From positions 23,014,588 through 23,078,587 of the forward strand of contig CM064665.1 of NCBI GenBank assembly GCA_032717465.1: DNA of 64,000 nucleotides, read 5' to 3'. Below the pieces are notes generated by a model, which saw nothing but the letters and a program-made list of their open reading frames with translations, did no database searches and was not told the DNA's origin. This document shows positions 48,987 to 61,437 of the stretch, one piece after another. The stretch is from Coenobita brevimanus (Eukaryota; Arthropoda; Malacostraca; Decapoda; Coenobitidae). Every line of letters begins with the position of its first letter. Within the stretch, counting starts at the first letter, position 1. The position numbers and the translations under genes were made by a program.

Positions 48987-48988
<2 letters not shown>

Positions 48989-50394
48989 GTTATTGTCTTT
49001 TTCTTCATTTCCCTATCTCCCCTCGCTTTCCCTCTTTCTTCCTTCATGCTCCCTCTCTGCCGACCTCACTTTCATCTTCATCTTTTTCTCCACTTTCCTC
49101 ATTATTTTCGGTCTCTCTTCTACCACTCGTCCTTTCCACTCCCCAATTCCTCCCCTCTCTTTCCCTGTTCTCTCTCCTTCCATCTTCATAGTATTTTCCT
49201 TACCGCTGGCACCTCAACTCTTCTCCCTCACCTTATCGCCTCGCCCTTCCTCTCCCCTCTCACATGAAGCATAAACTGAAGGGTTTGCTTAATCGGGTGT
49301 GTCGGCACGGGGGAGTCACAAGGGTAAAGTAGCTGTAAATGTCCGCGTAACGAGCTGCAATTTCTGATGGGTCTCTCTTCATGGCGGACAAGGAGGCAGG
49401 CAGTAGAGGGCTGTGGTTCTTGAGATATAGGAGAACTGGAATGATTCAGCGTCTTCGTTACGATGATGTCTTACTTTAACTGAACGTGTTAACCAGAGAA
49501 TTTTGTAAAATTTATGGAAGACAATTTGTGCTGAAGAGTTAATAAGTTTTTATCTAACATCTCTAGTTCCAAAAAATCTTTTCTAGAGCAAACAAAATTA
49601 TCAGAAGTAGCAAAAATAGCGAACATATCAGAGTAATGCAGTGACGAAGGTACGATACACAGTTGCTTACCATATGCCCGACGGTGGAATTTGGTTGGTT
49701 TCGCTTGACGGAGGTCAAGGGGCCAATTACTTGAGACTTTAGTTCCTGAGATACTGGAGAACTGAAGGTATGCAAGAGATGATAATCTGAGGTACAAAAA
49801 ACTAAGGTTATTAATGGTATGATATGGCAACTTAATTCCTTCAGTACTACAGGTAATTCCTATATTGAACTTCTGCGCAAAAGGCAGTGATGAAAAGTGA
49901 CCTGTGGGCTTTAACGGACAGGAGAACTTTTGATACTGATGAAATGATAATAATACAAGAGAACTAAACTGATATTAGTTTCGATACTTGCTTGTGTGAG
50001 TCTTTCAGTAAAAATGATAATTCTTAACGTTTGTTTCTGAAGGGTTTTTCTTCGCTGCAAAGAAAGGGACAACTAAATGAGAGGGTTGCCATCTATAAGA
50101 AACTAGAAAGCTGTAATTTGCTATGGCTTTGCAATTTCTACAATCATTGAACAAATATGCAACCATGTTTATTCACAAAATACTCATAGAAAATTAATGC
50201 TTTCAAGAAGATATTCAAGGGTGCGAAAGAAGAGGATCACGTGCGAGAAAGGCCACAGGATGGAAGGCTGTTGATGGTACAATGACTGAGGCGACAATGA
50301 ATTAGGTCAGCGTGGAGCTGAGGAAGTCTTTACATGGTCGACATGGAGGTAAGGACGTTATTACATGATCAGTATGGAGGTAACGAAGTCATTA
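48987..50394. other. Unassigned sequence
   Basis: CT-rich to about 49260, then AT-rich. ACTTTAGTTCCTGAGATACTGGAGAACT near 49735 loosely echoes CTTGAGATATAGGAGAACTGGA near 49419. No gene recognised. Confidence 0.35.
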
Positions 50395-50740
50395 CATAAT
50401 TGTGTTGTGATTCCCACACTAACTCTTGGAAGTGAAGCTTTGACTTTGCTGAATGGTCGTATGTTAATAGTGAGATGAGTAGATATAAACTATCCTAAAG
50501 GTAAGAATGAGGTTAGCTGAAGACCGTCAGTCAGGAATTTCGTTTGTGATGTAGTGATGATGTGGATGCAGTCAATGTATTAGGAAGAGTACCCTGAGAT
50601 GATTTAGTCATATGGAGTGAATGGAGTGTGAAAGATTGACTAAGATATTGTATGTGAGCGACGTGGAAGGAGAGAGAGGTAAGGTAAGACTGAGGATGAT
50701 ATGAAATGTGCAGAGTGGAGAAGTTCGAGGTGCGTTCAAA
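50395..50740 (+). pseudogene. Family C LINE fragment, decayed
   Basis: The sequence parallels 40600-40920. ATTGTGATTCCCACACTAAC, GAAGTGAAGCTTTGACTTTG and TGGAGTGAATGGAGTGTGAA match the VIPTLTYxSEAWTLL and FGHVERMEGERL parts of the better copy. Stops and frameshifts are frequent. It covers only the C-terminal region. Confidence 0.75.
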
Positions 50741-51084
50741 AACTTATGATAATGGTGTCACCTTTGGGTTTCATAGGATGAAGTGATGTCGCCAGCGATA
50801 CATACTCATATGCCTGTATTCCCGTTGGCACGCAACACTTCGTAGCACTTGTTCCGAAGACATTTAATAGTCATTTTTATTATTATTTATATAATCAATA
50901 CTTTAATATACTTAATATAGTCCTAATGGACCCAGGATTTGAATGTCATAAAACAGATTTTACTGATCTACCAGAAGACCCGCCGACATGTAAAAGTACC
51001 CCCGCTAATACCAATATACCAGTCCTGTATAAGACAGCCCTAGCATGTATTCAATATGAACGGTGGGTGTTAGCGCCGAAGTGG

Positions 51085-51176
51085 TGACATGTAGAGGTGT
51101 ATGGTATGTAGAAGGACTGTTGTGCCTTGGGCACAGGCTGTGAAGCCTATGCCCAGAGTCGGAAAAAAAAAAAAAT
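51085..51176 (+). mobile_element. Short interspersed repeat with A-tail
   Basis: GTAGAGGTGTATGGTATGTA, then GAAGCCTATGCCCAGAG, ends in an A-run. An inverted, diverged copy lies at 57928-58025. Two copies with one orientation relative to the A-run suggest a retroposed 3' end. Family unknown. Confidence 0.55.
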
Positions 51177-51543
51177 CAATCATAGCCTTCCTCTCATTCA
51201 GTTCACCATCCACCCATCTCATCACTCACCAAGTATACCTGTGGATCATTTTGTGCCCGAAGAGGGTATTGGCTATCACCAACCCCCTCCCGGCACAAAT
51301 GTCCACTAAAGCACTGCCATTCTCATCTATCCCAGTAGGCACACCCCAATCAGCAACTACTCCATCAACCTTCACATTCCCTACTTTACCATTCATATCC
51401 CCAGTCAAAAAAACACTATCATTCCTTTCAAACTTTCCATGCACACTTCCACTCCTATATAAATTCCATATAACTAAGTCAGCTGAACAAAATGATCTGG
51501 CACAAGCACTGCTCGTAATATAATACGAGTGAAGATGCGACAA
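51177..51543 (-). pseudogene. LINE endonuclease fragment, probably family C
   Basis: Minus-strand frame 51226-51543 contains VFLTGDMNGKVGN, then GVPTGIDENG and LVDICAGRGLVIANTLF followed by IHRYTW. These are the GDxNAxVG and later motifs of APE-type endonucleases of RTE-like LINEs. No RT follows in place. The family assignment is inferred from the type of endonuclease. Confidence 0.75.
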
Positions 51544-51749
51544 TATACGAGCATAAACAAAATATATCGACGAGGTGAGAGGCTGAAGTGAGAAATGACT
51601 GATGAGTTGATATCAGTGGTGTTGGGAAATGAATGCTGAAGCGATATATTAATGTGAAATGAATTAGAAAAGAATGATGAGAGGTAAGGTGAAAGAAACT
51701 ACTTTGAATTGAGTGAGAAATGCATTAAAACGACTGTGGGTATTAAACA

Positions 51750-51935
51750 GAGAGAAATACAGACTGATGAAGAAAAATTCCAGAGAAGTAAGTTGCACAC
51801 ATGAAGGACTGAGAGTGTCAGTTATCCCTTGCCTTAGAGAGCTGGAAGGAAAAAGGTTCAAAGTGTGTTGCCAGACGGGCGAATACTCATCCGCAGTAAC
51901 GGAGGAGGGATGCAAGCACAGAGTTCAGAAGAATA
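51750..51935 (-). pseudogene. Family B LINE C-terminal fragment
   Basis: On the plus strand TTGCCTTAGAGAGCTGGAAG and GTGTGTTGCCAGACGGG, then GAGGGATGCAAGC, parallel 30290-30390. Translated on the minus strand it is a diverged version of the CIPPPLRQAR to YATGQLWN segment. It abuts a (TA)n tract. Confidence 0.7.
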
Positions 51936-51938
51936 ATA

Positions 51939-51941
<3 letters not shown>

Positions 51942-51998
<57 letters not shown>
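51942..51998. repeat. (TA)n microsatellite
   Basis: About 28 TA units. Confidence 0.98.
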
Positions 51999-52920
<922 letters not shown>

Positions 52921-52929
52921 TCATTCATC

Positions 52930-53133
52930 ATCATCCAATCCTATGTTGCCCCCATGTGGAGCGTAGGAGCCCGGGGCTAGGCAGTTGGTCCCGACATTTA
53001 AGATGAGAGTGACCAGCCTCACTCATCCCTGAGTGGCATTACATGAGCAGTCAACCCCAATCACCCCTTGGATATAAACCTTCACCGGCTCAATCCGATT
53101 GGAGCGCAATAATTACCCACTAAACCACCAGGT
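52930..53133 (-). mobile_element. Possible tRNA-derived SINE, second type
   Basis: The minus strand shows box A TGGTTTAGTGG (53117-53127) and a weaker box B GGTTTATATCC (53070-53080), 36 bp apart, as in a tRNA promoter. A non-tRNA body runs to about 52930. Single copy in the window, so the call rests on the boxes. Confidence 0.45.
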
Positions 53134-53172
53134 GCCAAAAATTTGGTTATATGGTTACCACCCAGCGTAGTA

Positions 53173-53201
53173 AATGGTTTCCTGGTGCACAGGAAACCAT
53201 T
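53173..53201. other. Perfect 11-bp hairpin
   Basis: AATGGTTTCCT and AGGAAACCATT are separated by GGTGCAC, an 11-bp stem with a 7-nt loop. Not followed by a T-run; role unknown. Confidence 0.6.
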
Positions 53202-53219
53202 AGCTTGTCACTCAGTTTA

Positions 53220-53345
53220 GAGTCACCCACAGGCTGAAGGAAGTGGAAAGAATGAAGGAAAGAAAGACAGAAGAGGGAGTGTAAAGTCACCCATAGGCAG
53301 AAGGACAAAGGAAAGAATGAAGGAAAGAAAGACAGAAGAGAATGA
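53220..53345. repeat. ~62-bp tandem duplication
   Basis: Two units with GTCACCCACAGGCTGAAGGA / GTCACCCATAGGCAGAAGGA both contain AATGAAGGAAAGAAAGACAG. Confidence 0.9.
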
Positions 53346-53430
53346 AAGGAAAGAAGGATGGAGAGGAAAGGGCAGACATCCGAGAGCAGCACTACGTCGA
53401 GTGAGTGGATGGTGAGCGCCCCCACCTACC

Positions 53431-53610
<180 letters not shown>

Positions 53611-54010
53611 ATGGAGCCTCTGTGGTACAGTGGTAAAGTGTGCATTTTCATACACTGAAGAACGAGGGTTCGCGCCCCGCCAGAGTAATGAACTTTGGGA
53701 GCGTTCTTCTGGTCACGTACTGCTTTGGCGGACACAAGGGGTGCTGTGGTTGGACCAGTGTCGGATACTATAAAGTATGCTTGCACCCAGTCAGCTTGCG
53801 TGGGCCGATTACACTTGGTTCACAGACAACACACACATCCAAAGCCACTCCAGCAAAACAATTACACTTAAAAGCACTTTTCACCCTACATACAATCTCT
53901 AGCAGACAGCCTAAGCCAATTGGTAGAGATACATTGGCTGTATTGTCCCCACTTCGGTCGGGATAGGCCGGTCCTGCAGTGGACACTCAAACGGCTGATG
54001 AGATGATAGA
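53611..54010 (+). mobile_element. tRNA-derived SINE, third type
   Basis: Box A TGGTACAGTGG (53623-53633) and box B GGTTCGCGCCC (53667-53677) are spaced as in a tRNA. A ~320-bp body follows and ends GCAGTGGACACTCAAACGG then CTGATGAGATGATAG. The tip shares GGCTGATGA with the RTE-like LINE end at 52554-52570. That could mean tail sharing but is very short. Confidence 0.6.
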
Positions 54011-54029
54011 GCGAGAGAGAGAGAGAGAA

Positions 54030-54525
54030 GGGATTCAGTAAGAGCTGGGGATATATAGAGACGAAAGGCGTTTAAATCTCCACGCTGCTTAGAAGAGCTG
54101 TGTGTGGGGGGGGTATCTCCCGAACACTTAAATGCTGTACTCCACACAGGGGCTAATAAGACCCTGTACAAAGTCAACGTCTGTGGGAGAGTGAAGAAAA
54201 CATGGAATCGGGTTAACACATCCTATCTCTTAGTAGTGGAGTTAACAAGGAAGCTACTGTGATATTTCAGTGATAGGTGCCGAGAAAATTAAACCCCAAG
54301 CATATTGGCTTAAGATGAATGTTTGAGGTGTATATCAATCAATATTAAAGAATAGTCCTACAGAAGATTTTGGCAGGACAAAACTTATAGGAACTCGGAT
54401 TTTGATGCGGTAAATACAAAAAATTCCTGTTATCACAGTCAGAAACATGAGTCAAGTCCGAGACCAGATGTGCCATAGCCTCATCCCGTGACTGCTGAAG
54501 TAACTGGTGTGGTATCCATAAATTA
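54030..54525 (-). pseudogene. Family B LINE fragment, decayed
   Basis: Plus-strand phrases GTACTCCACACAGGGGC, GATAGGTGCCGAG, AAACCCCAAGCAT, AAGATTTTGGCAGGACAAAA and TGTGCCATAGCCTCATCCC parallel 30555-30915 with many changes. It covers the RT thumb region; no frame survives. Confidence 0.8.
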
Positions 54526-54544
54526 GTCATGCATTACACTCATG

Positions 54545-54895
54545 GCATTACGCCAAGGGCCTCAACACCTTCACCATCATAATAATCATCGTCATCATTG
54601 TCATCATGAGCTTAAGTCTCCTGCTGGACAAAGGCCTCTCCCATCATTTTCCACTCTGGCCTGCTCCATCAAGTGACAAAGAATGTCCGAATGTCATCTC
54701 GCCATCATGTTCTCTGTCTTCCTCTCTCACTCCATCTCGGGCTTGTCACTCCATTATCATGGTTGTCCATCTGTTATCCGTTCTACGAAGACCGTGACCT
54801 ACCCACATTCATTTTTGTTTTTTGACTGTAGTTATTAAAGGCACTACTTTCGTCTGCTATTTTATTTCTCCATGTGAGCCTAATACAGTATATTT
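54545..54895 (-). pseudogene. RTE-like LINE 3' end with ATC-rich tail
   Basis: Plus strand CTGCTGGACAAAGGCCTCTC then CATCATTTTCCACTC is the complement of the GEAFVQxW region, as at 52585-52605. On the minus strand it is followed by an (ATG)n/(ATC)n-like tail at 54560-54605. The upstream part (54700-54895) is a diverged match to 52700-52850. Confidence 0.7.
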
Positions 54896-55410
54896 TAATG
54901 AAGAAAGGAGAATGAATGCTTACGTGTAGGGCATGAGGGAATGATCTGAAGGAAAGCGTTTGTTAATAACAAGTGTCGTTGTAGTGATCTATGTGTGAAT
55001 AGTTGTTTTTTGTCACCATATTGTAGCCTTCTTCTGGGAGAAGAGAGAATCCAGGGTAGCATAGTGGTATCAAGATTCCAGTGTTGTGTCAAAGAGTATA
55101 AGATTATCCTCACACCTGATCTCACACATCGTGATGCAGAAGAGTGTCTTCAACTGATGGGCTGTCCGATGGGTTGTTCATTGAACTATTTCGAGATGAA
55201 GCAGGACTTGAGGTGAATTTATGTCCAAAGAAGATTGATGTTTGCTGGTTCTCTGTTGGAAGGTTGCAATGACATTTAAAGTATCTCTGAATCCAGCCAG
55301 GTTACATTGACAAAACACTGTAGATGGTGCCCAGTGTGTTGTCTGATGGACAAATATGAGAAATGCTGTGTGGGAGGGGTGTTGGCTGCCGTAGACCTGT
55401 GTATTTATAT
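54896..55410. other. Unassigned spacer
   Basis: No gene or shared repeat recognised. Confidence 0.4.
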
Positions 55411-56000
55411 ACCTCCGCCAATGAGGTTATGTTTTACCCCGCGTTGGTTTATTTGTTTGTCTCTCTGACTGTCTGTATGTTGGCAGGATTATTCAAAAAG
55501 TTATGAATGCATTTTGATTAAATTTTGTGGAAAGGTGGACCATGGTCCAAGGAATAAATGATTAATTTGGGGACTAGATCCGGATCTGGGATTATTCAAA
55601 AAGTTTTGAAGGATTTTGATGAAATTTTGTGAAAGGGTGGGGCGTGGGCTAAGGAAACGATTAAATTTTGGGACGGATCCGGATCCGGAGTATTACACAC
55701 AATATCTCCAAAAGTTCTCCACGAATTTCAACGAAAATGTGGGAAAGGTGGGCCATGGACCAAGAAAAAATTGATTACATTTGGGGGAGGATCCGGATCC
55801 GGATCCTATATCCTCGGATCAGCATCAGGATCCTTTTTAATGACAATGGCATTAGCCCCTTGGGGCTAAGATACCAACAGATCTGTGTGTGTGGATGAGT
55901 AAAGTGGGAGTACTCGTATGTCGTCCTGTCTCGGCTACCTCCCTTTCTCTGGAGGAAGCAGCCTAGGTATATAAACTTGAATATTAGCATTGTCGGAGGT
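55411..56000. mobile_element. TIR-bearing repeat with internal ~100-bp tandem units
   Basis: ACCTCCGCCAA (55411-55421) and TTGTCGGAGGT (55990-56000) form 11-bp terminal inverted repeats with one mismatch. Inside, about three units (55486, 55589, 55690) each run from an ATTATTCAAAAAGTT-type start through AATTTTGTGNAAAGGTGG and CCATGG to GGATCCGGATCC. From memory this type (AGGTTATGTTTT, then GATCCGGATC, then GGCGGAGGT) is widespread in animal genomes, and I do not name a superfamily. A separate repeat at 55855-55972 interrupts it. Confidence 0.7.
55855..55972 (+). repeat. Dispersed ~115-bp repeat, copy 1
   Basis: It runs from CCCCTTGGGGCTAAGAT to CGTCCTGTCTCGGCTACCTC, then GGAAGCAGCCTAGGTATAT. 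A second copy in the same orientation is at 58739-58852. Nested inside the TIR-bearing repeat, so it may be a younger insertion. Confidence 0.75.
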
Positions 56001-56819
56001 ATGCGCTTTCTGTGCGCTTTCTAGTTTGTGCTGATTTTCTGCCTGCAGTATTCCTGGGATTCTCGAGGAGCCCCATTTGAACTGCTGTACCAGGTTGCAT
56101 TGAAGAGCCATTCGTTTAAATTGCGAATTTGCTCCATCCCTGGCTGGTATATCAGTTCTAGTTTCCTTTAAACATATCAAGGGCTAAACTATGCCTTGCT
56201 GTATCACTGGAAGTAAAGGAAACTCTTGAATATCCATAGGTAATGATTTGTGCCCGTTTATCTGTATATTTTCTGGCGGTGTGGTACGGGAGTTTGATTA
56301 TCCTCTCTTAGACGATACCAACTACGGGGTTGAGGTGGTAGTATTCAGTAAAAACTATCCATGTAAATAGTGTAGGGTGATTCACATAGGCTTTCATATT
56401 CTTGCTTTATTTCACACCATCTCAAACAAGAAGCATTGCTGGAGTACTGATATTAATACAGTAATTTGAAATGCCAAAAACAACAGCATAGCAGGCACTC
56501 TTGCAGCTTATCAGTTTATTTTTGTATGTATACATTCTTTTCATGATCAGTTTGAAATAACAAGAAAGTCATGAATACAGTTATCACCAAAGCAGAGCAC
56601 TGCTGTTGTTTAACTATGAAGTTTGTATTGCTTAGTAACTTTGCATAAACGTAATGTCTCATCATCTTCCATTAGTCAACATAATTTTTTTTTTTACAAA
56701 GGTTCCTGACTGGTAAAAAATTCACTCACAACATCTAGCTGATTTGCTTACACCGCTGATGCTGTGGGAGTCTGTGTACCTGCGGCATTACTGGCTTTAC
56801 AACCCACTGCTCCCGTCAC
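56001..56819. other. Unassigned sequence
   Basis: Nothing recognised beyond the TGCGCTTTCTGTGCGCTTTC tail just after the TIR at 56000. Confidence 0.4.
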
Positions 56820-57300
56820 AAGCTTCCAACTTCCTCCACATGTTTACAGCTCCATCCACGAATTTATATCTCACCTACACTCTGCATATTTACAATTCCC
56901 TCAATATATTTATAACTAACTTAATAAATTTAAAATTCCCTTCACAAATACAATATATAATCCACTCATTCTCCTTCATTTTTACATCCCTCCTCATGTT
57001 TACAGCTACCCGCACAAATTTACAACTTCCGCAAAAATTTAACATTTTCCCTCTCGCCTACCCTCCAGAAATTTACAACGCGTTGTGTAAATTTACAAAT
57101 GACTACTATTCACCTACCCACCACAAATTTATAACTCACCTGCCCTTCACAAAATTACATTGCCAAGACAAATTTACAACTCTTTCACTATTAATATCTC
57201 AACATCCTGTTTATAAATTTCAACTACGTTCTCATATATACAGTTTGGCAACCAGTTTATAGACTTAAAACACACCTATCCTGCAAAAGTACAATATATG
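56820..57300. repeat. Degenerate ACAAATTTACAACT minisatellite
   Basis: CACAAATTTACAACT-like phrases recur about 12-15 times at a loose 25-35-bp spacing, e.g. 56830, 56880, 57015, 57070, 57115, 57165. A 172-codon plus-strand frame (56744-57262) spans it but has no domain. Confidence 0.65.
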
Positions 57301-57559
57301 GTCAATGCACCGTTCACTTTGGTCACCAGTGAAATTGATTTTTTCACTTTTTATTTACAACAGAATATATTGTTTATATACCTCTCACAATTTTTAACTA
57401 ACTGCAGTGTTCTCCGACTATCCACAAATTTTCCTCTAGTTATAAAAGTAATGTTCTCAAAACTGATTTTTTGCAGAACCCATGGGAGCTGTCTAATATA
57501 GTGTTTGTTCCTATCACTGCCTCCCTTACTTACTGACTCACTCTCTGAGTTACTTTACT

Positions 57560-58370
57560 TTTATGAAAAATGGGGTCAAAGCCTGATGGGGGAGGGGGAA
57601 GGAATGTTAGGAAAACGAAATTTTGCACACTGGAAAGCCTCTACTGGGCCAAGGTTTCTGACAGTGCAACCTCCAAGGGTGGTCCCCATAGAAGGAGGGG
57701 GAGGTCCCCAGGAATCCCGGACAAAGACATTAGACTCATAGCTTTCTTTTTATGTCGGAGACCATGAATTTACACACGGTGACAGAGCATCACTCTGACC
57801 AGGTAATAAGCAGCGAAGGACCCCCGAGGACCACCTCCACGGCAGAGGGGAGTGAGCTGCCCCCCATGGTCCAGTCAAAGTCATTGTGCACAGCTGTAGT
57901 TTGCAACTTAGGATGACGAAATTGTGCCTTTTTTTTAATGTGTCCGACCCCTCTGGGCATAGGCTTCGCAGCCTGCTCTCAAGGTCCAATAGTCCTCCTA
58001 TATACCATACACCTCTACATATTCATATCGGACACGTTTTAGACAGGGTGAAACCCTGAAAGCCACTTCCCAAGGACAGGGAAAGGGGGGGAGGTGAGGT
58101 GACGGACCCCAGAGGTCCCAACAAAAGCCGTTATGCACAGACGTATTTTTATTCTTAACTTAGGAACGTGGAATTTTACACAACTTTTTAGGCAGACTGG
58201 GATCCCTGAGAGTCGCCTCCCACACTGGTCTCAAGGGTCCTGGCCAAAGCCTATATGCACGGCCATAGTTTTTTAACCTACGAATGCGACATTTTCATTA
58301 CTGGTAGACGCTTACCCTGACCACTTTTTAGGCAGGGTGGGACCTTCGAGTGCCGCCCCCCACCGTCCCC
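57560..58370. repeat. Degenerate ~130-160-bp tandem array
   Basis: Repeated phrases occur in order in each unit: CAGGGTGGGACC / CTGAGAGTCGCCTCCCA, then AAAGCCTATATGCACGG, then ATAGTTTTTTAACCTACGAA, then GCGACATTTT. Diverged copies lie around 57720-57770, 57880-57935, 58120-58180 and 58240-58300. Units differ strongly; an inverted interspersed repeat (57928-58025) is embedded. Confidence 0.6.
57928..58025 (-). mobile_element. Short interspersed repeat, copy 2
   Basis: Reverse complement of the 51085-51176 element. The minus strand reads GTAGAGGTGTATGGTATATA, then GCGAAGCCTATGCCCAGAG, then an A-rich end (T-run near 57932). Confidence 0.55.
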
Positions 58371-58738
58371 CACGGGTGGGTGGCTCCAAAAGTGGACAGT
58401 ACCGTTTTTTCTTTTTTCTTAATCAGTGAAAACGATGGACAGTGTGAAGAGAGCGTTGGATGCGAGAGGGATGTCTGTTGAGCAAGGAAGAGTGGCTGTG
58501 CGTGACAGAAATAAATGGAGAGAAATTGTGAATGAATAAATGATGACACAGCCCTGAGGGGATATTCTCCTGCATTTGGTCTGATCAGCTAATCAGGTCA
58601 GGTGTGGGTAAGGGGATGGGTCTATTATGATGTGGCAGAGATAAACCAGTACTGCTGTCGGGCCTGCTGCACATGTCACTGATTGCACTGCGCAGTTGAC
58701 CCTCGTGCGGTGTGGTGCGGTGAGGATCTGTCCCTTCT

Positions 58739-58852
58739 CCCCTTTGGGGCTAAGATGCGAATAAATGTGTTTGAATGGATGAGTAAATGGGGAGTGTGTC
58801 ATCCTGTCTCGGCTACCTCACTTTCCTTGGGGGAAGCAGCCTAGGTATATAG
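58739..58852 (+). repeat. Dispersed ~115-bp repeat, copy 2
   Basis: CCCCTTTGGGGCTAAGATGC, then CATCCTGTCTCGGCTACCTC and GGAAGCAGCCTAGGTATAT match copy 1 at 55855-55972, with differences in the middle. Confidence 0.75.
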
Positions 58853-59599
58853 ATAAAGAGATAGATAGAAAACGAAATGTAGTAAGGGTTGAACCCCCGG
58901 GGACTCCCTTCCTTGTAAATGATTATTTATCTCCACTGCAAGAATTGCAGGGGTGGATGCAGCTATCAGAGGTCTCCTTTGTCTTGCTTTGAATTTAACT
59001 GGACAGATCTGTTCACAGTGGGCATACACTTTGAAATTATTTGACAAAGTTTATGGCTCCAAAGATATTGTTCTAAATCTGAAGTCTGTTTATAGACGTG
59101 AAATTAAGGAAGGGAGGGGGGGAGGGAAATGTGACTTTTTTTCACCAGAGGTGATTCTTTGAGATGAGTGGCATCTCCTAATGGCAGCCAATTACAAATA
59201 CAATATTCCAGCTCTGCAGGCAGATAGATAAACATGATGAAGAGTATAATTAATACCTTGGCCAATATGACTGCAGCTGCTCAGTGGTTTGTTTAATAAT
59301 ATTGCAATGCCTGAAACCCGAGTCTAGGGTTCGAACTCAACCTTAGTGGACATTTATCGCTCATGTTGATAGGATGTCCTTTCATATGCTTGCATTTGTT
59401 CCCTACCTGTCGGCCCTACCGATGACATGTAAAGACAATGAAATACAATAACTTAGCTGTTACGGCAATTTATCATTCACATGCATCACTCTCCCTACAG
59501 ACAGTCATTCCCTATTCCTACGTCGCCAGCATGGAGATAGCGTCAACATCCATGGGTCTGCTTCCAGATTAGGCGTACTAAGCCGACGCAGTGCCTGCT
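58853..59599. other. Unassigned sequence
   Basis: No gene recognised; a GGGAGGGGGGGAGGG run is at 59112-59126. Confidence 0.4.
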
Positions 59600-60168
59600 T
59601 TATCCCTGCACACTTGTTGACTTTATCCACTGGTTTTATTCGCCCCTGAGTTGAGTACAACTCTCATGTGTGGGAAGGCTCCCCACATACAGTTCTTCTC
59701 AACAAGGTGGAGTCAAAGGCTTTTCATATCATTAACTCTCCTCCTCTTACTGGCTTCCTTCAACCTCTGTCTCTTCGCCGCACTGTTGCATCTTTATCTC
59801 TTTTCTGTCGCTTCTTCAATGGTCACTGCTGCTCTGAACTGTCTGTTTGCATCCCTCCACCACTACGGCGGGCGCGTAGCACCCATCTAGCAACAAACTC
59901 TCATCCATTTTCTGACGAGCTCACTAATGGATAAGTTAACCGTTACTCTCAGTCCTTCATGCAACAGGTCAACTCTGGAACTGTCTCCCTCTGTCTGTAA
60001 TTCCTACTGCCTATGACCTCCAGTCTTTCAATCACAGTGTGTCCAGACATCTCGAAAATAAGCGGATCTTGATTTTGGTTCTCTGTTATCTTTTTTCTTT
60101 TTTTTCTTTGAGGGAACAATCTTGCCTGCTCCTGTCCTTTGCTTCCTTCTTTCTTGCTTAAAAAAAAA
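59600..60168 (+). pseudogene. Family B LINE 3' end
   Basis: Plus-strand copy of the C-terminal region: EGSPHTVLLNKVESKAF, RRTVASLSLFCRFFNGH and CIPPPLRRARSTHLA, with a stop and frameshifts after about 59930. The 3' UTR is followed by a short A-run (60160-60168), matching the end structure of 30049-31705. It is strongly 5'-truncated. Confidence 0.87.
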
Positions 60169-61129
60169 CTACCGATTTTCCTCTGAGGAGAAGGTTCAGT
60201 CCTGCGATAAATCTATTATGGAAGACAAAAATTACAGTTCACAGTTACCCATGACCCTTGAAGAATATCCAGTAGTTTTAGCCTCACAGCAGCCTACACA
60301 TCATTGCCATGGACATGTGATTCAAGAATTATGCTTCGTTTCATCCTGTACATCATTTCCATGTTTTTTCTTCTTTTCACGCTGTTAAATATTCCAATAA
60401 TTTTGCTTTTTTAACCAATGTATAATTTCCATAATGCCGCCTAACACTTAAACCAGTACATCATTCTTGTACTCAGTTGCTTCCAGAGTGATATTCAGTA
60501 ATGCAGAACTCAATATCCAGACGTTTTGCACTGGGCGGACACATTAGTCTCGCTCACCCAGCCATTGATAACCACCCTTCACCATTACCATGCAGGTCAA
60601 TACGCTGATGGCTTTCGCAGGTTGTATATTAACAGTTTTTCCTCAGCCTATTAAGACTGTCACGCTGTGGCAAGAATGAGTACGGCACTGTACCGGGTTA
60701 TGTATATTGCATTACGTAGGGATCTCTCCTTCACCACAATAGCATTATTTTATATTCTTCCTACCCTCACACAATATTAGCCACTGTAGGATAGGTCTCT
60801 TGTACTGAAAAGATTAAGGAAAGCTCTATCTTATTCCTCCAGTTGCTCTAGTTCCTCAACAACTGAGTATAATTATTATCTTAGTAGCAAATAGGACCAA
60901 CAAAATGTTATCGAAGACGTTAATAAAATCGTCTGACGGTGGAAAGAGTAAAAATATATATGATGTGGCTGAAGAGAAAGAGATAATGGATTCCTTTTTA
61001 GCCAGCTGATGGCAAGATATTCTTCCAGCATAAATACAATTGCCTGGCAGAAGCAAAAATATAAATACAGCATTATCATGCTGAAGTTTTATTGAAGATT
61101 AATTCCTTCTTTGAAGAAGGTCTCCCTTA
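60169..61129. other. Unassigned sequence
   Basis: Short frames only; nothing recognised. Confidence 0.4.
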
Positions 61130-61360
61130 AGGTTATTATATAGTCTACCTGTGGCCTTACTAATGCTAAGTAAAGTTTCCATATTACTTTAGATGTCCTA
61201 TTGCTCACGCTTCGCGAAATAAATCCTTGGACTTTACTTACTTTATTTCTCACATTAATACAGTGTTGTCTTGGTTTGATGTCTTTACTAAAAATAACTC
61301 CTAGATCTCTCTCGCGTTCCGATTTACTAATATCTTTGATCTCCAATAGATAGATAGATA
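61130..61360 (-). pseudogene. CR1-like LINE fragment (RT thumb)
   Basis: The minus-strand frame reads ERDLGVIFSKDIKPRQHC, then VQGFISRSVSNRT and LYLALVRPQVDY, the LGV-to-LVRPxLEY segment found downstream of YxDD in CR1/L2-type LINEs. Neither end is intact. It is distinct from families A-C and abuts (TAGA)n and (GT)n. Confidence 0.7.
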
Positions 61361-61369
61361 TATAGTTAG

Positions 61370-61372
<3 letters not shown>

Positions 61373-61435
<63 letters not shown>
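61373..61435. repeat. (TG)n microsatellite
   Basis: About 31 TG units, preceded by TAGATAGATAGATA. Confidence 0.98.

Positions 61436-61437
<2 letters not shown>

Noticed and set aside
56744..57262. 172-codon plus-strand frame
   Set aside because: It spans a degenerate minisatellite with stop-poor composition and shows no domain.
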